Below, piece after piece: positions 17,399 through 26,197 of a DNA stretch of 64,000 nucleotides (its first letter is position 1; each line of letters begins with the position of its first letter). The stretch comes from Streptomyces sp. NRRL WC-3626 (GTDB lineage: Bacteria > Actinomycetota > Actinomycetes > Streptomycetales > Streptomycetaceae). The position numbers and the translations under genes were made by a program. Location: NCBI RefSeq assembly GCF_000718785.1, contig NZ_JOCA01000003.1:248001-312000 (forward strand), written 5' to 3'. A model generated the notes under the pieces. The model was not told the origin of the DNA. It made no database searches and worked only from the letters and a program-made list of their open reading frames with translations.

Positions 17399-18082
17399 TC
17401 ACGTGGCGGTGTCGTCGGGCGAATCCGGACGGGGGTCGTCCCCCGGCCGGGGCAGATCGCCCGACGTTCCAGATGTGGTGTCCTGCTGAGCGGTCCCCCC
17501 GAGAGCGGGCCCCTTCAGGTCCCGCCCGGCCCGCTCGCTCTCGATGAGCTCGTTCAGCCAGCGCACTTCGCGCTCCACGGACTCCATTCCGTGGCGCTGG
17601 AGCTCGAGCGTGTAGTCGTCGAGGCGCTCCCGGGTCCGGGCCAGGGAGGCGCGCATCTTCTCGAGGCGCTCCTCCAGCCGGCTGCGGCGGCCCTCGAGCA
17701 CGCGCATGCGCACGTCACGCGACGTCTGCCCGAAGAAGGCGAACCGGGCGGCGAAGGTCTCGTCCTCGTACGCGTCCGGGCCCGTCTGGGAGAGCAACTG
17801 CTCGAAGTGGTCCTTACCCTCCGCCGTCAACCGGTAGACGATCTTGGCGCGGCGCCCCGTGAGCGGAGCGGCGAGGGCGTCCTCGCTGGTGTTCCCCGGT
17901 TCCTCGATCAACCAGCCGCTGGCGAGCAGCGTCTTGAGGCAGGGGTAGAGCGTCCCGTAGCTGAACGCACGGAACACACCCAGTGACGTATTGAGTCGCT
18001 TGCGCAGCTCATAGCCGTGCATCGGGGATTCGCGGAGCAGGCCGAGTACGGCGAACTCGAGGATCCCGGAACGCCGGCTCAT
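17399..18082 (-). CDS. PadR-family transcriptional regulator
   Basis: A 227-residue regulator. It starts at ATG 18082 ([16 protein letters not shown]) with a strong GGGGAGG ribosome site. The winged helix carries [13 protein letters not shown] and [13 protein letters not shown] (residues ~18-52). A coiled-coil C-terminal domain for dimerisation follows ([23 protein letters not shown]). A perfect 11-bp inverted repeat 73-95 bp upstream is a likely autoregulatory operator. It probably also controls ino1, the next gene in the same transcription unit. Confidence 0.92.
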   Translation of the reverse strand: MSRRSGILEFAVLGLLRESPMHGYELRKRLNTSLGVFRAFSYGTLYPCLKTLLASGWLIEEPGNTSEDALAAPLTGRRAKIVYRLTAEGKDHFEQLLSQTGPDAYEDETFAARFAFFGQTSRDVRMRVLEGRRSRLEERLEKMRASLARTRERLDDYTLELQRHGMESVEREVRWLNELIESERAGRDLKGPALGGTAQQDTTSGTSGDLPRPGDDPRPDSPDDTAT

Positions 18083-18479
18083 CGTCGCCTCCCCTCTGCC
18101 GCGGTCGTGCCGTGACGGCCTGATGTGCGGCTCGTCGCCGCCCTTATGCCGAGCTGATGTATCGACTCGATACATCACGACGATAGAACGGCCTTCCGCG
18201 CGCGACAAGAGGGGGAAGAGTGAACGGGGTCACATCGCCGGCTCATCGTGAGCAAGTTGCCTGATTTGAGCTGAACTTCTGTGCTCGGCGGGTTTTGGCG
18301 GTGCGTAGTCTGTGCGCCATGCACACCACCGGGAACCGAGTGACGTCTGGGGGACGTCATGGTCCCTGGTGCAGTACGGGTGAATGCGGGAAGCGCCGCA
18401 TCCGTACTTCGGGGGGACCGGAAACCAGCCGCCGTTTCCAGGCGCGCAAGGGTGCGCCTGCCCGAGGAGTAGTCGTTCG
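18083..18479. other. padR-PBP divergent regulatory region
   Basis: A 397-bp gap with the padR operator on one side. On the other, a GGAACC (18332-18337)-N17-CGTCAT (18355-18360) pair resembles a promoter for an ECF sigma factor. A second inverted repeat, TGACGTC-N5-GACGTCA (18341-18359), overlaps that spacer. A 120-nt untranslated leader would follow before the PBP start. Confidence 0.5.
18155..18177 (-). promoter_or_regulatory. Probable PadR operator
   Basis: Inverted repeat TGATGTATCGA-C-TCGATACATCA (two perfect 11-bp arms, one central base) upstream of padR. It contains the ATGT...ACAT form typical of PadR operators. Confidence 0.75.
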
Positions 18480-21095
18480 ATGAGCGAGCACCGTCGCAAA
18501 CCGCCGCAGCCGCAGGGAGGCGGACGTGCCGCGGCCCGACGCGGCCAGTCCGGTTCGTCCTCCGGCCGCCGCGCGGCACCGCGAGGCGCCACCGGGTCTG
18601 CGTCCGATTCCCATGGGTCGGAATCCCGCGGTTCAGGGGGCGAGGACCGTACGTACGGCAGCCGTGCCGAGGCGCGCCGCGCGGTACAGAGAGGCGGGGG
18701 ACGCCGGGCCGGCGCCGCGGGCCCCGGCCGGGGCGGGGGGCGCGCAGCCCCTCCCGACAGAAAGCGGATGATCGACTATCCGCGCTATGGCAAGGACGGC
18801 TGGCGCCGCTGGACGCCGTCCTGGAAGCTCGTCTCCGGGCTGTGCATCGGGTTCTTCGGCAGCCTGGTCGCCGTGGCGGGCATCGGGTACGCCATGGTGA
18901 GCGTGCCCAGCGAGGAGAACGCCCTGGCGCGGTCCGAGAACAACGTCTACTACTGGGAAGACGGGACCCAGATGGTCGCCACCGGCAGCGGCCAGAACCG
19001 TCAGAACGTCACGATCGACCGGATCCCCGAAGCCATGCAGTGGGCGGTGATCTCGGCCGAGAACAAGAGCTTCTACGACGACTCGGGCATCGACCCCATG
19101 GGTATCGCCCGGGCGCTCGGCAACATGGCCACGGGCGGGGACACGCAGGGTGGTTCGACGATCACCCAGCAGTTCGTGAAGAACACCTACCTGACCCAGG
19201 AGCAGACGGTCTCCCGGAAGTTCAAGGAGATGTTCATCTCGATCAAGGTGGGCACCAAGCTCTCCAAGCAGGACATCCTCCAGGGCTACCTGAACACCTC
19301 GTACTACGGCCGTGGCGCCTACGGCATCCAGGCCGCCGCCCAGACGTACTACGGCAAGGACGCGGTCAAGCTCTCGCCCAGCGAGTGCGCCTTCCTGGCC
19401 GCCCTGCTCAAGGGTCCGACGTACTACGACCCCGCCGGCAACCAGAGCCTCGACTCCACCGCCACCCCTGAGAAGAACCGTGAGCGGTCCGAGGAGCGCT
19501 GGGGCTGGATCCTGGAGCAGATGCACGCGGACGAGCACCTCTCGGACGCCAAGTACCAGGAAGCGATCAAGAAGTACCCCGAGCCCCAGGGCCGTAAGGC
19601 GACCAAGGGCATGACCGGCCAGGTCAGCTATCTCGTCGACACGGCGAAGCGCTATGTGCTGAAGAACTCCGACATCAGCGAGGCGCAGTTCGACCAGGGC
19701 GGCTACCAGATCTACACGACCTTCGAGAAGAGCAAGGTCGACGCTCTGGCCAAGGCCGTCAAGAAGGTCGAGAAGGAGAACATCGACCCCAAGCGCGAGC
19801 TGGACCAGCACGTCCAGTTCGGCGCGGCGTCGGTGAAGCCCAACGACGGTGCGATCGTCGCCCTCTACGGCGGTGCCGGTTTCGAGAACGACCACTTCAA
19901 CAACAACGCGGACACCTCGGGTATCCCCGTCGGTTCGACGTGGAAGCCGTTCGTGCTGGCCGCCGCGATGGAACACGGCACGTACAAGACCAATGGCGAA
20001 GGTGTCTCACCGCAGAGCAAGTACAACGGTGACGACCATCTGAAGATCAGGAACAACGACGGCTCCTACGTCCTCAAGAAGGACAACACGCCCTTCTTCC
20101 AGGAGAACGAGAGCGACTACCCCTGGGGTTACATCACCCTGCACAAGGCGATGGAGCAGTCCGTCAACACACCCTTCGTGCAGCTCGGCATGGACGTGGG
20201 GATGAGGAACGTGGCGAGCGTCGCCGAGAAGTCCGGCATCCTCAAGGACAGCCTCGCAGGCCTCAACGCGTCGTTCGCCCTGGGTACGTCGACCCCCAGC
20301 GCCATCCGCATGGCCGACGCCTACGCGACCTTCGCGGCATCCGGCAAGCAGGCCGACCCGTACTCGGTGACCGCCGTCAAGCACAAGGGTTCGGAGCTGC
20401 CCGGCTTCGAGAAGCCGCGGGTCAAGCTGGGAATGCCGGAGAACGTCGCACACAACGTCACCGCCACTCTCGAGAACGTGATCGAGAACGGTACCGGCTA
20501 CCACGCCAAGGACCTGGGGCGTAGGGCCGCCGGAAAGACGGGTACGACGGACGAGAACAAGTCCGCCTGGTGGGTCGGCTACACCCAGCAGTTGTCGACC
20601 TCGGTCGCGATGTTCCGTGAGGACCCCAAGAGCCACAAGCTGCTCTCCATGAACGGCACGGCGGGCAAGGACTCCATCCACGGTGGTGACATCCCGACGG
20701 AGATCTGGACCGAGTACATGAAGGCCGCGCTGAAGGGCCAGGACGACCCCGGATTCCCCGAGGCCGAGAAGATCGGCGAGATCGCGGACGGGATCGGCGC
20801 ACCGTCCCCGACTCCGACCGTCACGGAGACCGAGGAAGAGAAGGAGGAGACTCCTTCGGCACCTCCGTCGCCCACGGAGACCGAGACCGTCCCGGCTCCG
20901 CCCACGGAGACCAGCACGTGCCGGCCGCTCGACTTCAGGTGCGATGACGACGAGGACGACACGGGCGGCTCGGACGCCGGCGGTACGGACGCCGGCGGGA
21001 CGGACGGAGGGGCGACCAGCTCCCCCGATCCGACGGAGAGCGGTGACCCAGGGACCAGCAGAGGGAACGGAAACAACGGGGGCATCTTCGGTTAG
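18480..21095 (+). CDS. Class A penicillin-binding protein (transglycosylase/transpeptidase)
   Basis: An 871-residue bifunctional peptidoglycan synthase. The N-terminus is a ~110-residue basic Gln/Arg/Gly-rich tail, then one membrane anchor (LVSGLCIGFFGSLVAVAGIGYAMV). The GT51 transglycosylase domain has its catalytic Glu at 194 (AENKSFYDDSGIDP). The transpeptidase domain carries S486-T-W-K489, S561-V-N563 and K686-T-G. A Thr/Glu/Pro- and Asp/Gly-rich outer tail ends the protein. ATG 18480 has GAGGAG nine bases upstream. The position before a GT87-type gene and rpsF-ssb equals ponA1 in mycobacteria. A strong terminator and a parS follow. Confidence 0.95.
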   Translation: MSEHRRKPPQPQGGGRAAARRGQSGSSSGRRAAPRGATGSASDSHGSESRGSGGEDRTYGSRAEARRAVQRGGGRRAGAAGPGRGGGRAAPPDRKRMIDYPRYGKDGWRRWTPSWKLVSGLCIGFFGSLVAVAGIGYAMVSVPSEENALARSENNVYYWEDGTQMVATGSGQNRQNVTIDRIPEAMQWAVISAENKSFYDDSGIDPMGIARALGNMATGGDTQGGSTITQQFVKNTYLTQEQTVSRKFKEMFISIKVGTKLSKQDILQGYLNTSYYGRGAYGIQAAAQTYYGKDAVKLSPSECAFLAALLKGPTYYDPAGNQSLDSTATPEKNRERSEERWGWILEQMHADEHLSDAKYQEAIKKYPEPQGRKATKGMTGQVSYLVDTAKRYVLKNSDISEAQFDQGGYQIYTTFEKSKVDALAKAVKKVEKENIDPKRELDQHVQFGAASVKPNDGAIVALYGGAGFENDHFNNNADTSGIPVGSTWKPFVLAAAMEHGTYKTNGEGVSPQSKYNGDDHLKIRNNDGSYVLKKDNTPFFQENESDYPWGYITLHKAMEQSVNTPFVQLGMDVGMRNVASVAEKSGILKDSLAGLNASFALGTSTPSAIRMADAYATFAASGKQADPYSVTAVKHKGSELPGFEKPRVKLGMPENVAHNVTATLENVIENGTGYHAKDLGRRAAGKTGTTDENKSAWWVGYTQQLSTSVAMFREDPKSHKLLSMNGTAGKDSIHGGDIPTEIWTEYMKAALKGQDDPGFPEAEKIGEIADGIGAPSPTPTVTETEEEKEETPSAPPSPTETETVPAPPTETSTCRPLDFRCDDDEDDTGGSDAGGTDAGGTDGGATSSPDPTESGDPGTSRGNGNNGGIFG

Positions 21096-21118
21096 CCGCC
21101 GTATCGCCCGGATTGGGT

Positions 21119-21132
21119 GTTTCACGTGAAAC
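21119..21132. promoter_or_regulatory. parS: parS site
   Basis: Perfect GTTTCACGTGAAAC (18-bp palindrome with flanks) between the PBP stop and its terminator. Confidence 0.93.
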
Positions 21133-21134
21133 AC

Positions 21135-21164
21135 GGGCCGCCGCACCCGCGGGTGCGGCGGCCC
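21135..21164 (+). terminator. Terminator of the PBP gene
   Basis: A 14-bp perfect GC stem (GGGCCGCCGCACCC and complement) with a 2-nt loop, directly after parS. Confidence 0.85.
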
Positions 21165-21189
21165 TCGGCATTTCCCCAGCCATGTACGG

Positions 21190-21195
21190 CAGGAT
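21190..21195 (+). promoter_or_regulatory. -10 element, leaderless glycosyltransferase gene
   Basis: CAGGAT lies 7 nt before ATG 21203; this decides the start among three close ATG codons. Confidence 0.5.
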
Positions 21196-21202
21196 GTGCG
21201 GC

Positions 21203-22702
21203 ATGCCCAGTGGAGAATCGACGCAAGCGAGCGTCCACGAGCCGGATCCGGTGCGTCCGACCGAGGAGGACCGGGTCGCCGCGGCCGGCAGTGAGCTGAT
21301 CGGCGGCCCGCTCGGGCGGCGTGCTCTGACCGGGAGGTCCTGGTGGACCCCGGTGCGGGTGATCGCGCTCGTGGCGATCGGGATGTTCGCCCTCGGTCTG
21401 GTGCAGAAGGCGCCCTGCTACAACGGCGGCTGGTTCTTCGGCGCCACGTCCCAGTACACGCACGCGTGTTACTCGGACATCCCGCACCTCTACCAGGGGC
21501 GGGGCTTCGTCGACGGACTGGTGCCGTACTTCGATCGGCTTCCCGGGGACATGGAGTACCTCGAGTACCCCGTACTGACCGGCCTGTTCATGGAGGTCGC
21601 CGCCTGGCTCACCCCCGGCAGCGGCAGCATCCAGGACCAGGAGCAGTGGTACTGGATGACCAATGCCGGGATGCTCATGGCGTGCGTGGCCGTCATCGCC
21701 GTCTGTGTGACCCGGACGCACGCGCGGCGGCCGTGGGACGGCCTGCTGGTCGCGCTGGCGCCGGCCTTCGCGCTGACCGCGACCATCAACTGGGACCTGC
21801 TGGCGGTCGCCCTGACGGCCGCCGCGATGCTGATGTGGTCGCGGGAGCGCCCCCTGGCCTTCGGCGTGCTCCTCGGGCTCGCCACGGCCGCCAAGTTCTA
21901 CCCCGGGCTGCTGCTCGTGCCGCTGCTGGCGCTGTGCTGGCGCGCGGGACGATGGCGGGAGTACGGCACGGCCCTCGGCGGCGCGGCCGTCGCCTGGTTC
22001 GTCGTCAACGGGCCCGTGATGCTCTTCGCGTTCGACGGCTGGTCGAAGTTCTACGCGTTCAGCCGGGAGCGACCCGTGGACTTCGGATCCTTCTGGCTGA
22101 TCCTGGCGCAGAACTCGGACGACCCGCTGAGTACCGAAACGGTCAACACCCTCGCCTCGTCGCTGGTGCTGCTGTGCTGCGCGGGTGTCGCGGCCCTGGC
22201 CCTCATGGCTCCCCGCCGACCGCGCTTCGCCCAGCTCGCCTTCCTGATCGTCGCCGCGTTCATCCTCACCAACAAGGTGTATTCGCCGCAGTACGTCCTG
22301 TGGCTGGTGCCGCTGGCGGTCCTCGCCCGGCCCAAGTGGCGGGACTTCCTCGTCTGGCAGGCCTGCGAGGTGGTGTACTTCCTGGCCATCTGGATGCACC
22401 TCGCCTACACGACCGGCGGGGACGCCCACAAGGGACTGCCCACCGACGGCTATCACTGGGCCATCGGCGTGCATCTGCTGGGGACGCTCTACCTGTGTGT
22501 CATGGTCCTGCGGGACATCCTGATGCCGGAACGGGACCCGGTGCGCCGGTCCGGCGACGACGACCCCTCGGGCGGGGTGCTGGACAGGGCCGAGGACGTG
22601 TTCGTACTCGGCCCCGCGGCCCGTCCGGCGCAGCACGCGGCCCACTTCGAGGGGCCGACGGTCGAATGGGGCAGGACGGGCACCACCGGCGGTTCGCTCT
22701 GA
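21203..22702 (+). CDS. GT87-type (DUF2029) polyprenol-dependent glycosyltransferase, membrane
   Basis: A ~499-residue integral membrane protein with about 10-12 hydrophobic segments. It has the early loop QYTHACYSDIPHLYQGRGFVDGLVPYFDRLPG and the EYPVL motif typical of DUF2029/mannosyltransferase-like proteins. Such enzymes use polyprenyl-phosphate sugars to glycosylate envelope polymers; the acceptor here is unknown. The ATG at 21203 is preferred because of the adjacent -10 element; ATG 21182 and 21194 are alternatives. The gene occupies the place of Rv0051 in mycobacteria, next to the PBP. A perfect terminator follows. Confidence 0.85.
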   Translation: MPSGESTQASVHEPDPVRPTEEDRVAAAGSELIGGPLGRRALTGRSWWTPVRVIALVAIGMFALGLVQKAPCYNGGWFFGATSQYTHACYSDIPHLYQGRGFVDGLVPYFDRLPGDMEYLEYPVLTGLFMEVAAWLTPGSGSIQDQEQWYWMTNAGMLMACVAVIAVCVTRTHARRPWDGLLVALAPAFALTATINWDLLAVALTAAAMLMWSRERPLAFGVLLGLATAAKFYPGLLLVPLLALCWRAGRWREYGTALGGAAVAWFVVNGPVMLFAFDGWSKFYAFSRERPVDFGSFWLILAQNSDDPLSTETVNTLASSLVLLCCAGVAALALMAPRRPRFAQLAFLIVAAFILTNKVYSPQYVLWLVPLAVLARPKWRDFLVWQACEVVYFLAIWMHLAYTTGGDAHKGLPTDGYHWAIGVHLLGTLYLCVMVLRDILMPERDPVRRSGDDDPSGGVLDRAEDVFVLGPAARPAQHAAHFEGPTVEWGRTGTTGGSL

Positions 22703-22739
22703 GCGAACACAGCTGGGAGGCGTGCCGCCCCGGCACGTC

Positions 22740-22774
22740 GAAGGCCGTACACGGTTCTCCCGTGTACGGCCTTC
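22740..22774. terminator. Bidirectional terminator
   Basis: A 15-bp perfect stem with a 5-nt loop (ttctc), followed by a T-rich stretch, between convergent genes. Confidence 0.92.
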
Positions 22775-22797
22775 TTTCCGTCGGTGTCGACGTTCCG

Positions 22798-23829
22798 TCA
22801 GCGTTCGACGATCCGGTCGAACTGCGTGGTGGTGTGGCGGAGATGTGCCACCAGCTCCTCGCCCACCTGCGGTTCGGGCGCGTCCGAGGGCACGAAGAGG
22901 ATCGACACCTGCATATGCGGCGGCTCGGCGAACCAGCGCTGCTTGCCGCCCCAGACGAACGGCGAAAGGTTCCGGTTGACCGTGGCGAGGCCGGCGCGGG
23001 CGACTCCCTTGGCGCGCGGCATGACCCCGTGCAGGGCCTTCGGGGCCTCCAGGCCCACACCGTGCGACGTGCCGCCCGCCACGACCACCAGATAGCCGTC
23101 GGAGGCGGCCTTCTGCTGCCGGTAACCGAAGCGGTCCCCCTTGGCGACGCGGGTGACGTCCAGCACCGCGCCCCGGTACTCGGTCGCCTCGTGGTCACCC
23201 AGCCAGAGCCGGGTGCCGATCCGGGCCCGGAACCGGGTCTGCGGGAACTGCTGCTGCAGCCGGGCGAGTTCATCGGCCTTGAGGTGACTCACGAACATCG
23301 TGTGCAGCGGGAGACGGGCCGCCCGCAGACGGTCCATCCAGCCGATGACCTCCTCGACGGCGTCCGAGCCGTCGGTGCGGTCCAGCGGCAGGTGGATGGC
23401 GAAGCCCTCCAGCCGGACGTTCTCTATCGCGGAGTGCAGCTGGGGCAGGTCCTGCTCGCTGATGCCGTGCCGCTTCATCGAGGACATCACCTCGATGACC
23501 ACCCGGGCGCCGACCAGGCCGTACACACCGTCGACCGACGAAACCGAGCGGATGACCCGGTCGGGCAGTGGCACCGGCTCCTCGCCGCGCCGGTAGGGCG
23601 TCAGCACCAGCAGGTCACCGCCGAACCAGTCCTTGATCCGGGCGGCCTCGTACGTCGTGCCGACCGCGAGGACGTCCGAGCCCAGCCGGGTCGCCTCCTC
23701 GGCGAGGCGCTCGTGGCCGAAGCCGTAGCCGTTGCCCTTGCAGACCGGGACCAGTCCCGGAAACTGCTCCTGCACGTGCTTGTGATGCGCCCGCCAGCGC
23801 GCGGTGTCGACGTAGAGCGTGAGCGCCAT
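22798..23829 (-). CDS. Alanine-racemase-like PLP protein
   Basis: A 343-residue protein with the PLP-binding alanine-racemase barrel. The N-terminal VCKGNGYGFG carries the Schiff-base lysine K31, and downstream there are GFAIHLPLDRTDG and RIGTRLWLG. The C-terminus differs from biosynthetic Alr, so it may act on another amino acid or in cell-wall metabolism (inference). It lies 83 nt downstream of femX in the same direction, a pairing kept in Streptomyces that suggests a shared role in building the peptide stem or glycine bridge. Confidence 0.82.
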   Translation of the reverse strand: MALTLYVDTARWRAHHKHVQEQFPGLVPVCKGNGYGFGHERLAEEATRLGSDVLAVGTTYEAARIKDWFGGDLLVLTPYRRGEEPVPLPDRVIRSVSSVDGVYGLVGARVVIEVMSSMKRHGISEQDLPQLHSAIENVRLEGFAIHLPLDRTDGSDAVEEVIGWMDRLRAARLPLHTMFVSHLKADELARLQQQFPQTRFRARIGTRLWLGDHEATEYRGAVLDVTRVAKGDRFGYRQQKAASDGYLVVVAGGTSHGVGLEAPKALHGVMPRAKGVARAGLATVNRNLSPFVWGGKQRWFAEPPHMQVSILFVPSDAPEPQVGEELVAHLRHTTTQFDRIVER

Positions 23830-23912
23830 GGCCGGACCTGGAACCTTTCTCGTGGCTGCGGTGTATCAAAGGTATGGGAGCGAACGGAGCCGCCGGAGCG
23901 GCGAAGCAGCGG

Positions 23913-25034
23913 TCAGCGGCGCGACATGTAGAGGTCGAGCGCCTTGTGGAGCAGTTTGTTCAGCGGGAAGTCCCACTCGCCGAGGTACTCGGCGGCCTGG
24001 CCGCCGGTGCCCACCTTGAACTGGATCAGGCCGAAGAGGTGGTCGGTCTCGTCCAGCGAGTCGGAGATGCCGCGCAGGTCGTAGACGGTGGCGCCGAGCG
24101 CGTAGGCGTCGCGCAGCATCCGCCACTGCATCGCGTTCGAGGGCCGGACCTCCCGGCCGATGTTGTCCGACGCGCCGTAGGAGTACCAGACGTGCCCGCC
24201 GACGATCAGCATGGTCGCCGCGGACAGGTTCACGCCGTTGTGCCGGGCGAAGTACAGCCGCATGCGGTTGGGGTCCTCGGTGTTGAGGGCCGACCACATG
24301 CGCTGGAAGTAGGACAGCGGGCGGGGCCGGAAGTGGTCGCGCACCGCCGTGATCTCGTACAGCCGCTGCCACTCGGCCAGATCCTCGTAACCGCCCTGGA
24401 CGACCTCGACGCCGGCCTTCTCCGCCTTCTTGATGTTGCGGCGCCAGAGCTGGTTGAAGTTCTTGTGCACCTCTTCCAGGGCGCGGTTGGCCAGCGGGAC
24501 CTGGTAGACGTAGCGGGGCTGGACGTCGCCGAAGCCGGCACCGCCGTCCTCACCCTGCTGCCAGCCCATGCGGCGCAGCTTGTCGGCGACCTCGAAGGCG
24601 CGGGGCTCGATGAAGTCGGCCTCCAGGTCGCGCAGACGCTTGACGTCCTGGTCCTGGATGCCCCTCTTGATGGTCGCGGCCTCCCAGCGCCGGATGATCA
24701 CCGGCGGACCCATCTTCACCGAGAACGCGCCCTGCTGCTTCAGATGGGCGAGCATCGGCTCGATCCACTCCTGCAGATTCGGCGCGAACCAGTTGATGAC
24801 CGGGCCCTCGGGCAGATAGGCGAGGTAGCGCTTGATCTTGGGCAGCTGCCGGTAGAGGACGAGACCGGCACCGACCATCTCACCGGTCCGGTCGTCGAAC
24901 CAGCCGAGGTTCTCCGAGCGCCATTCCGCCTTGACGTCAGCCCAGGCCGGGACCTGCATGTGACTCGCCGACGGCAGGCTCTGGATGTAGGCCAGATGCT
25001 GCTCTCGGCTGATGGTCCTCAGGGTCAGGCTCAT
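23913..25034 (-). CDS. femX: FemX-type lipid II:glycine glycyltransferase (peptidoglycan bridge)
   Basis: A 373-residue FemABX aminoacyltransferase with two GNAT-like halves. Recognisable parts are QVPAWADVKAEWRSENLGWF near the N-terminus, AYLPEGPVINW, and ARHNGVNLSAATMLIVGGHVWYSYGASDN followed by AMQWRMLRDAYALGATVYDLRG in the second half. The family transfers glycine from Gly-tRNA to peptidoglycan precursors; FemX is known in S. coelicolor as the enzyme adding the single bridge glycine. The start at ATG 25034 is preceded by GAGGAGCG. A small membrane-protein gene lies upstream, separated by a terminator. Confidence 0.92.
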   Translation of the reverse strand: MSLTLRTISREQHLAYIQSLPSASHMQVPAWADVKAEWRSENLGWFDDRTGEMVGAGLVLYRQLPKIKRYLAYLPEGPVINWFAPNLQEWIEPMLAHLKQQGAFSVKMGPPVIIRRWEAATIKRGIQDQDVKRLRDLEADFIEPRAFEVADKLRRMGWQQGEDGGAGFGDVQPRYVYQVPLANRALEEVHKNFNQLWRRNIKKAEKAGVEVVQGGYEDLAEWQRLYEITAVRDHFRPRPLSYFQRMWSALNTEDPNRMRLYFARHNGVNLSAATMLIVGGHVWYSYGASDNIGREVRPSNAMQWRMLRDAYALGATVYDLRGISDSLDETDHLFGLIQFKVGTGGQAAEYLGEWDFPLNKLLHKALDLYMSRR

Positions 25035-25140
25035 TCGGGGCGCTCCTCGGGCTGGTGTGTCCCCATGGGGTCAGGGGCTCCGGCTCTCGCGCGAAGCCTA
25101 CTGCGCCCTGGGGGCGCCCCGGTTGGGCACACGGGACCTT

Positions 25141-25167
25141 CGCCCCGGCCCTGCGCCGGCCGGGGCG
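25141..25167 (-). terminator. Terminator of the small membrane-protein gene
   Basis: A 10-bp GC stem (CGCCCCGGCC and complement) with a 7-nt loop, 37 nt past the stop codon. Confidence 0.75.
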
Positions 25168-25203
25168 CTCGACGATGTTCGGAAAGGGGGTGTCCGGCGT
25201 CGG

Positions 25204-25512
25204 TCAGAGGCCGCCGAAGAGGCCCCCGTGCGCCATGCCCAGGAAGAACCCCACCGCCGCGGCACCGAGGCCCACGATCAGGCCGAAGCGCTCGCGGGTC
25301 GTCACCGAGATCCACTGGCCGTACGCACCGGTGAGGATGCCCACCAGCCCCGTCCAGGAGCTGAGCAGGTGCAGATGGTGGAACATCGCCGTGATGAAGG
25401 CCGTGATGCCCAGCACCAGGGTCACCGCGAGGAGGGTGTCCTGGAGCGGGTGGGCCTTGCCGTCCGTGGCGAAAAGGCCTCCGGCGGTGTTGGGTCGCAA
25501 TGCCTGTGCCAT
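25204..25512 (-). CDS. Small membrane protein of unknown function
   Basis: A 102-residue protein from ATG 25512 (MAQALRPNTAGG), which has GGAGGTG upstream. Three hydrophobic segments are visible (LLAVTLVLGITAFITAMF, WTGLVGILTGAYGQW, FGLIVGLGAAAVGFFLGMA). A histidine-rich loop (MFHHLHLLSS) follows the first one. No known domain is recognised. It is located between femX and the divergent rpsF operon. Confidence 0.78.
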   Translation of the reverse strand: MAQALRPNTAGGLFATDGKAHPLQDTLLAVTLVLGITAFITAMFHHLHLLSSWTGLVGILTGAYGQWISVTTRERFGLIVGLGAAAVGFFLGMAHGGLFGGL

Positions 25513-25830
25513 GGGGCACCTCCTGCGAAGGGCGTCGGATCGTAGCGCCATACACACCCGATGTGTACAGATTGACTGTCCCCACAGCCGGATTTCAACC
25601 GCAAGGGGCTGTGCGGGTACTCTGTACCGTCTGCACCGGTGTCTGTCCGGACAGAGTCAGCCACAGGTCGGGGAAGGGCCACGGTCCGTCCCGGCCGGTC
25701 TGGGAAACCGCCGCCCGGCTTCGATTGTCAGTGGCGGCTGTTTAACTGACAGACGTCGTTGCACAACGCATCACGACCCTCCTGCCACGGAACGACCGTG
25801 GCCGCTGAGTCCAAAGGAGGTGGGTTCCAC
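25513..25830 (+). promoter_or_regulatory. rpsF operon promoter/leader region
   Basis: A 318-bp gap upstream of rpsF. It contains an imperfectly spaced inverted repeat TTGTCAGT...ACTGACAG around 25725-25752. A 7-bp hairpin (25784-25790/25796-25802, GCCACGG-loop-CCGTGGC) sits just before the ribosome site AAAGGAGGT. Ribosomal-protein S6 operons often carry an S6:S18-binding leader; the hairpin is a candidate but the known motif cannot be assigned with certainty. Confidence 0.5.
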
Positions 25831-26121
25831 ATGCGTCACTACGAGGTGATGGTCATCCTCGACCCCGATGTCGAGGAGCGCGCTGTCTCCCCACTGATCG
25901 AGAACTTCCTCTCTGTCGTCCGTGACGGCGGCGGAAAGGTCGAGAAGATCGACACCTGGGGCCGTCGTCGTCTCTCGTACGAGATCAAGAAGAAGCCCGA
26001 GGGCATCTACTCGGTCATCGACCTGCAGGCCGAGCCTGCGGTCGTCAAGGAGCTCGACCGCCAGATGAACCTGAACGAGTCGGTCCTCCGGACCAAGGTC
26101 CTCCGCCCCGAGACTCACTGA
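25831..26121 (+). CDS. rpsF: 30S ribosomal protein S6
   Basis: A 96-residue S6 ([19 protein letters not shown]...[21 protein letters not shown]). It binds 16S rRNA with S18, which is encoded two genes downstream. ATG 25831 follows a near-perfect AAAGGAGGT. It is first gene of the rpsF-ssb-rpsR-rplI operon. Confidence 0.99.
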   Translation: MRHYEVMVILDPDVEERAVSPLIENFLSVVRDGGGKVEKIDTWGRRRLSYEIKKKPEGIYSVIDLQAEPAVVKELDRQMNLNESVLRTKVLRPETH

Positions 26122-26197
26122 GCTCTTCCGCTCAGCTGATCCCGGGACTCGAGTAGCAGCACAAGCAGCCAGCAGCAAACCCGCCGAGAGGTTCCCC

